Shown: in pieces, positions 42,762-46,043 of the stretch | Numbering within the stretch: position 1 is the stretch's first letter | Layout: each line of letters starts with the position of its first letter | Assembly: GCA_945895265.1 (NCBI GenBank) | Contig: CAMDEF010000033.1 | Span: 1-46,043 of the forward strand | Direction of reading: 5' to 3' | From: Bordetella parapertussis | GTDB lineage: Bacteria > Pseudomonadota > Gammaproteobacteria > Burkholderiales > Burkholderiaceae_B | Length of the DNA stretch: 46,043 nt | Notes under the pieces: model-generated | Seen by the model: only the letters and a program-made list of their open reading frames with translations | Told to the model about the DNA's origin: nothing | Databases searched by the model: none | Translations under genes and position numbers: made by a program

Positions 42762-43953
42762 GCCACCCTTGAAGACCTCAATGGTTGTCTGCGGCACAGG
42801 CATCGTGGGGTTGGCCACGGCGCTGGCGTTGGCGCGACGTGGTCAGCAGGTCATCTTGCTGGGCCCTCGCCAGACGTTTGCACCCGCCACGCCTGAGGTC
42901 TTTCATCCCCGTGTCTATGCTATTTCACCCGCAAGCCAACGATTTTTAGCGTCGATCGGGGTTTGGAATATGCTCGATGCGCAGCGTTTAACCGCCGTGC
43001 AGGCCATGGAGATTCATGGTGATAGTGCAGGGCTAGTTAACCTAAACGCCTGGCAGGCGGCGATCCCAGAGTTAGCCTGGATTGTCGAGTCAGGCGAGAT
43101 CGAGCGTGTGCTGACCCAGGCGGTGCAGATTTTTGGTTTGAACTGGATCGAAGAAAAATTTGCAACGTGTAGCAAGACGGGTGATGCCGATGATTTCTGC
43201 GTCACGACCGACCGAGGCACCGTCTTGCAAGCCGAGCTGTTCATCGCAGCTGATGGCGCCCAGTCGCCTTTGCGCGCGGCAGCGGGTTTGCCTGTCGATA
43301 TCAAACCCTACGGCGTCACGGCAATCGTTGCACATCTGAATTGCGCGCGGCCACACCAAGGCACGGCCTTTCAATGGTTTAACGAGCAAGGCGTACTCGC
43401 CTTATTGCCGATGCCTTCTACTCAGGCGGGCTCACAAGTGTCTTTGGTGTGGTCGCTCAAAGAGTCGCTGGCGCAAGAGTTGTTGGCGTTACCGTCGTCA
43501 GAGCAAGCTACCCAACTGAGTCTTCGCCTCGCAACGCTTACCGCGGGGCGGATGGGCGAGCTCACGCTTCGTGGTGCGCTACAGACTTTTCCTTTATCTT
43601 TAAATCAGTCGCCAATGATTGGTGAGCGCATCGCCTTAGTCGGTGACGCAGCCCATCGCTTGCATCCACTTGCTGGGCAGGGATTAAACTTGGGATTGGG
43701 TGACGTCGAGGCCTTAGTCAAGGTGCTCGCCGAGCGCGAAGCATTTCGTAGCGCTGGCGATGCGATGGTGTTAAGACGTTATCGCCGCGCGCGCGCTGAG
43801 CCCGTGTTGGCGATGCGAGTGGTGACAGATGGATTACATCGGTTATTCGAGGCGCAAAGTGCACCGGTGGTGTGGTTGCGTAACATTGGGATGTCGGCGG
43901 TTGAAAAAATGCCGCTGTTTAAGCGATACTTAATCGCTGGGGCCTCACGCTAA
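42751..43953 (+). CDS. FAD-dependent monooxygenase, UbiH/UbiF/Coq6 family
   Basis: 400-aa flavin hydroxylase of the ubiquinone-pathway group. N-terminal FAD motif VVCGTGIVGLATALALARRG, the DG motif FIAADGAQSPLRAAAG, and the C-terminal GDAAHRLHPLAGQGLNLGLGDVEAL, which is the family signature. Which ring position it hydroxylates cannot be told. Possible starts are GTG 42751 (11-nt overlap with mltA) and ATG 42781, immediately before the FAD motif. It probably belongs to an apaG-mltA-ubiH-like-dsbC block. Confidence 0.92.
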   Translation: MRAEPPLKTSMVVCGTGIVGLATALALARRGQQVILLGPRQTFAPATPEVFHPRVYAISPASQRFLASIGVWNMLDAQRLTAVQAMEIHGDSAGLVNLNAWQAAIPELAWIVESGEIERVLTQAVQIFGLNWIEEKFATCSKTGDADDFCVTTDRGTVLQAELFIAADGAQSPLRAAAGLPVDIKPYGVTAIVAHLNCARPHQGTAFQWFNEQGVLALLPMPSTQAGSQVSLVWSLKESLAQELLALPSSEQATQLSLRLATLTAGRMGELTLRGALQTFPLSLNQSPMIGERIALVGDAAHRLHPLAGQGLNLGLGDVEALVKVLAEREAFRSAGDAMVLRRYRRARAEPVLAMRVVTDGLHRLFEAQSAPVVWLRNIGMSAVEKMPLFKRYLIAGASR

Positions 43954-43999
43954 GAGTGGTGCCTAAGCAAGACATACATATCGATCAGGAGCAGTACGG

Positions 44000-44743
44000 T
44001 TGAAAAAATTTATGAACTTCCAATGGTTTGTCGCGCTGTGTTTGTTGGGTAGTCTGTCGGCGACCTGGGCTCAAAAAGCCCCTGCAGTCGATACGAACCT
44101 CGAGGCCAAAACGCAGGCCGTGCAAAAACTTTTTGCAGAGCGTTTTGGTAATCCGCCTATCAGCGCCGTGCGCTTGACTCCTTATGGCTTGTACGAAGTG
44201 CAGCTTGGGATGGATTTGGTGTACACCGACGAGAAAGTGAATTTTGTTTTAGACGGCACCTTAATCGATGCAAAGACTCGTCGCGACATCACCCGCGAAC
44301 GTCAAGACTCTTTGGCACAAATGCCCTTTGATCAATTGCCTTTCGAGTTGTCTTTCAAGCAGGTGCGTGGCGATGGTTCGCGCAAAATGGCAATCTTTGA
44401 AGATCCAAATTGCGGCTACTGTAAGCAGTTGCGAAAAGCAATTGATAGCATTAACAACGTCACGATCTTTACTTTCCCCTATCCGATCTTGTCACCAGAT
44501 TCCACGCAAAAAGTGCGTAATGTGTGGTGTGCTTCAGATCGCGTAGCGGTGTGGGATGCTTGGATGCTTCAGAACAAAGTGCCCGCCACGCTCAATTGCG
44601 ACGTACCGATTGATCAGATGGTGGCGCTGGGCCAAAAGCTGATGGTGCGAGGCACACCCGCTTTATTTTTTGCCGATGGGTCGCGGGTGGGCGGTGCAAT
44701 CCCGAAAGAAGATATTGAAAAACGCCTACAACAGGCGAAGTAG
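44000..44743 (+). CDS. dsbC: thiol:disulfide interchange protein DsbC
   Basis: Periplasmic disulfide isomerase (247 aa). The signal peptide MKKFMNFQWFVALCLLGSLSATWA precedes QKAPA. The N-terminal dimerisation domain is followed by a thioredoxin domain with the active site CGYC in FEDPNCGYCKQLRK, a second Cys pair in VRNVWCASD and TLNCDVP, and the cis-Pro loop RGTPALFFADG. AGGAG eight bases before a TTG at 44000 fixes that start; the next ATG (44012) is too far from the ribosome site. The arrangement of CGYC and four Cys fits DsbC rather than DsbG. Confidence 0.92.
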   Translation: MKKFMNFQWFVALCLLGSLSATWAQKAPAVDTNLEAKTQAVQKLFAERFGNPPISAVRLTPYGLYEVQLGMDLVYTDEKVNFVLDGTLIDAKTRRDITRERQDSLAQMPFDQLPFELSFKQVRGDGSRKMAIFEDPNCGYCKQLRKAIDSINNVTIFTFPYPILSPDSTQKVRNVWCASDRVAVWDAWMLQNKVPATLNCDVPIDQMVALGQKLMVRGTPALFFADGSRVGGAIPKEDIEKRLQQAK

Positions 44744-44833
44744 TGATCCATTCTGCAGCGGGCGATGTCACCCAATGTCACTATCAGTTCGTTGCGTAGT
44801 TATTTTGTTACAACAAAAAATTAGGAGTATTTG

Positions 44834-45781
44834 ATGCGTATTGCCGTACTGGATGATTATTTAAAAGTTGCCCCCAACATGGCGAAGTGGGATAGCCTCA
44901 ACGCTGACGTCAGTTTTTTTTCTGAATACATCCAGCCTGCTGAGCTGGCCAAGACCCTTGAGTCGTTCGATGTGATTGTCGCCATGCGCGAACGCTCTGC
45001 CTTTCCGGCAACAGTGATCAAGGCCTTGCCGAAGCTACGGTTACTGATCACAACAGGCATGCGCAATAGTTCGGTCGATATGGTGGCTTGCCGCGCTCAG
45101 GGCGTTGATGTCTGCGGCGCACCCGGAGACCCAAAAAGCACAGGTGCAACGGCTGAGCTTGCTTGGTCATTACTGCTGGCGCTGTTTAAGCAAATTCCGA
45201 AAGAAGCGGCCAATATGCAGAAAGGCTTGTGGCAAACCAGCATGCCCCCGACGCTCGAAGCGAAGCGCTTGGGCTTGGTGGGCGCCGGGCATTTGGGCCA
45301 GTGCGTCGGGCGTGTCGGTTTGGCGTTTGGAATGGAGGTTGTTGCCTGGAGCCCCAATCTCACCGAAGAGCGTGCCGCCAAAGCTGGCGTCAAGCTCGTG
45401 TCGAAACAAGAGCTCTTTGCGACGTCGGATGCGATCAGCGTGCACATGGTGTTAAGCGATCGTTCGCGCGGTATTGTCGATGCCGCCAGTTTGCAATCGA
45501 TGAAGTCAACCGCCTACCTGATCAACACTTCACGAGCCGGCCTGATCGATCAGCCAGCGCTGCAAAAATTGTTGACCGAAGGCAAAATTGCGGGTGCCGG
45601 CCTCGATGTCTATGACGCCGAGCCTCTGGCAACCACCGATGCCTGGCGTCAAACACCTCGCACGTTGCTCACGCCGCACTTGGGCTATGTCACGCCCGAA
45701 AACTTTGCAGTGTTTTACGCAAATGTCGTAGCAGATATTCAAGCTTGGGCTGCGGGTAGCCCGATTCGAGTGTTGAATTAA
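44834..45781 (+). CDS. D-2-hydroxyacid dehydrogenase family protein
   Basis: 315-aa NAD-dependent dehydrogenase of the D-2-hydroxyacid family. Cofactor motif LGLVGAGHLGQCVGR (from about residue 145), catalytic Arg in INTSRAGLID, Glu in DVYDAEPL, and His in LTPHLGYVT. AGGAG seven bases upstream sets the ATG at 44834; a TTG one codon earlier is not needed. The sequence AMRERSAFP and GMRNSSVD fit the group with glyoxylate/hydroxypyruvate-like activity, but the substrate is open. The stop overlaps the next ATG as TAATG. Confidence 0.92.
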   Translation: MRIAVLDDYLKVAPNMAKWDSLNADVSFFSEYIQPAELAKTLESFDVIVAMRERSAFPATVIKALPKLRLLITTGMRNSSVDMVACRAQGVDVCGAPGDPKSTGATAELAWSLLLALFKQIPKEAANMQKGLWQTSMPPTLEAKRLGLVGAGHLGQCVGRVGLAFGMEVVAWSPNLTEERAAKAGVKLVSKQELFATSDAISVHMVLSDRSRGIVDAASLQSMKSTAYLINTSRAGLIDQPALQKLLTEGKIAGAGLDVYDAEPLATTDAWRQTPRTLLTPHLGYVTPENFAVFYANVVADIQAWAAGSPIRVLN

Positions 45782-46043
45782 TGCAGCCGGTATTGCCTGT
45801 GCACGTCGTTGCTCGTCTATTACTGATTTTGTTATTAGCCGCTGGGGTGTATTTTTTTAGCGGCTTTGTCGTGCCTGTGCTGGCCGCGTTGATCATTGGG
45901 TTTGCCAGCTGGCCGTTGTATTCAAGATGGGTAGAGGTGTGCGGCGGTCGCACCACCTTGGCGGCAAGCGTAGCGTTGATATTTATCTTGCTCGTGCTTG
46001 TCGCGCCGTTGTCTGTTGCCTTGTACTACTCGGTCAACGAGGC
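45781..46043 (+). CDS. AI-2E family transporter, 3' truncated
   Basis: First 87 codons of a membrane protein cut by the window end. The start ATG at 45781 shares one base with the previous stop. Hydrophobic segments at residues about 9-25, 27-45 and 64-85, separated by WPLYSRWVEVCGGR, match the N-terminus of the AI-2E/PerM family (PF01594), whose members export diverse small molecules or sodium rather than only AI-2. The family call rests on a short N-terminal piece. Confidence 0.75.
   Translation, partial: MQPVLPVHVVARLLLILLLAAGVYFFSGFVVPVLAALIIGFASWPLYSRWVEVCGGRTTLAASVALIFILLVLVAPLSVALYYSVNE

Noticed and set aside
1..46043. CRISPR array, tRNA or rRNA genes, prophage or IS elements
   Set aside because: Looked for direct repeats with regular spacers, tRNA-like cloverleaves, transposase and integrase motifs; the only recombinase is the chromosomal XerC and the only repeats are those annotated.

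Overview
The window looks like ordinary chromosome of a betaproteobacterium, order Burkholderiales, probably near Alcaligenaceae (Bordetella-like). This rests on gene content and order: a Bug-type periplasmic receptor beside CoA-transferase and lyase genes, hslVU next to a DksA with a long Lys/Ala-rich N-terminus, dapF-DUF484-xerC, ahcY behind an S-adenosylhomocysteine (SAH) riboswitch and followed by a small membrane protein and metF, rpe-gph-trpEGDC, and apaG-mltA-ubiH-like-dsbC. I saw no rRNA, tRNA, CRISPR array, insertion sequence or prophage. Genes are dense on both strands.

Layout. (1) 1-8303: accessory catabolic cluster with a truncated Bug receptor, a CaiB/BaiF CoA-transferase, an HMG-CoA-lyase-like enzyme, two paralogous FAD dehydrogenases of the fumarate reductase/tricarballylate dehydrogenase type, an Asp/Glu/hydantoin racemase-family protein lacking both catalytic cysteines, and a short-chain dehydrogenase. 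It reads as an uncharacterised route for a di- or tricarboxylic acid. (2) 8384-9856: a zinc-ribbon membrane protein and an exported protein of unknown function. (3) 10214-14280 (minus): hslU, hslV, dksA and a His-rich CobW-type metal GTPase. (4) 14510-17139 (minus): dapF-DUF484-xerC. (5) 17140-24741: methyl cycle and folate genes, with metK behind a strongly folded leader and ahcY behind a clear SAH riboswitch, then a YvlD-like membrane protein and metF. A DUF1289 protein, a duplicated palindromic repeat, a GarR-like reductase, an AHL-lactonase-like hydrolase and a small coiled-coil membrane protein lie between. (6) 24766-35053: 5-formyl-THF cyclo-ligase, Slt transglycosylase, CCA-adding enzyme, polyphosphate:AMP phosphotransferase, HIT protein, uracil-DNA glycosylase, RhlE-like helicase and a MidA-type methyltransferase with a Ser/Asn microsatellite insert. 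(7) 35154-40986 (minus): rpe-gph-trpL-trpE-trpG-trpD-trpC. A complete transcription attenuator with a 23-residue leader peptide (three Trp codons) precedes trpE. (8) 41045-46043: apaG, mltA, a UbiH-family monooxygenase, a DsbC-like isomerase, a D-2-hydroxyacid dehydrogenase and a truncated AI-2E transporter.

Regulatory RNA is the most striking part: the trp attenuator, the SAH riboswitch, the metK leader, a hairpin in the rhlE-like leader, and a terminator-like hairpin 16 nt before hslV. Product calls come from reading motifs by eye, without database searches.
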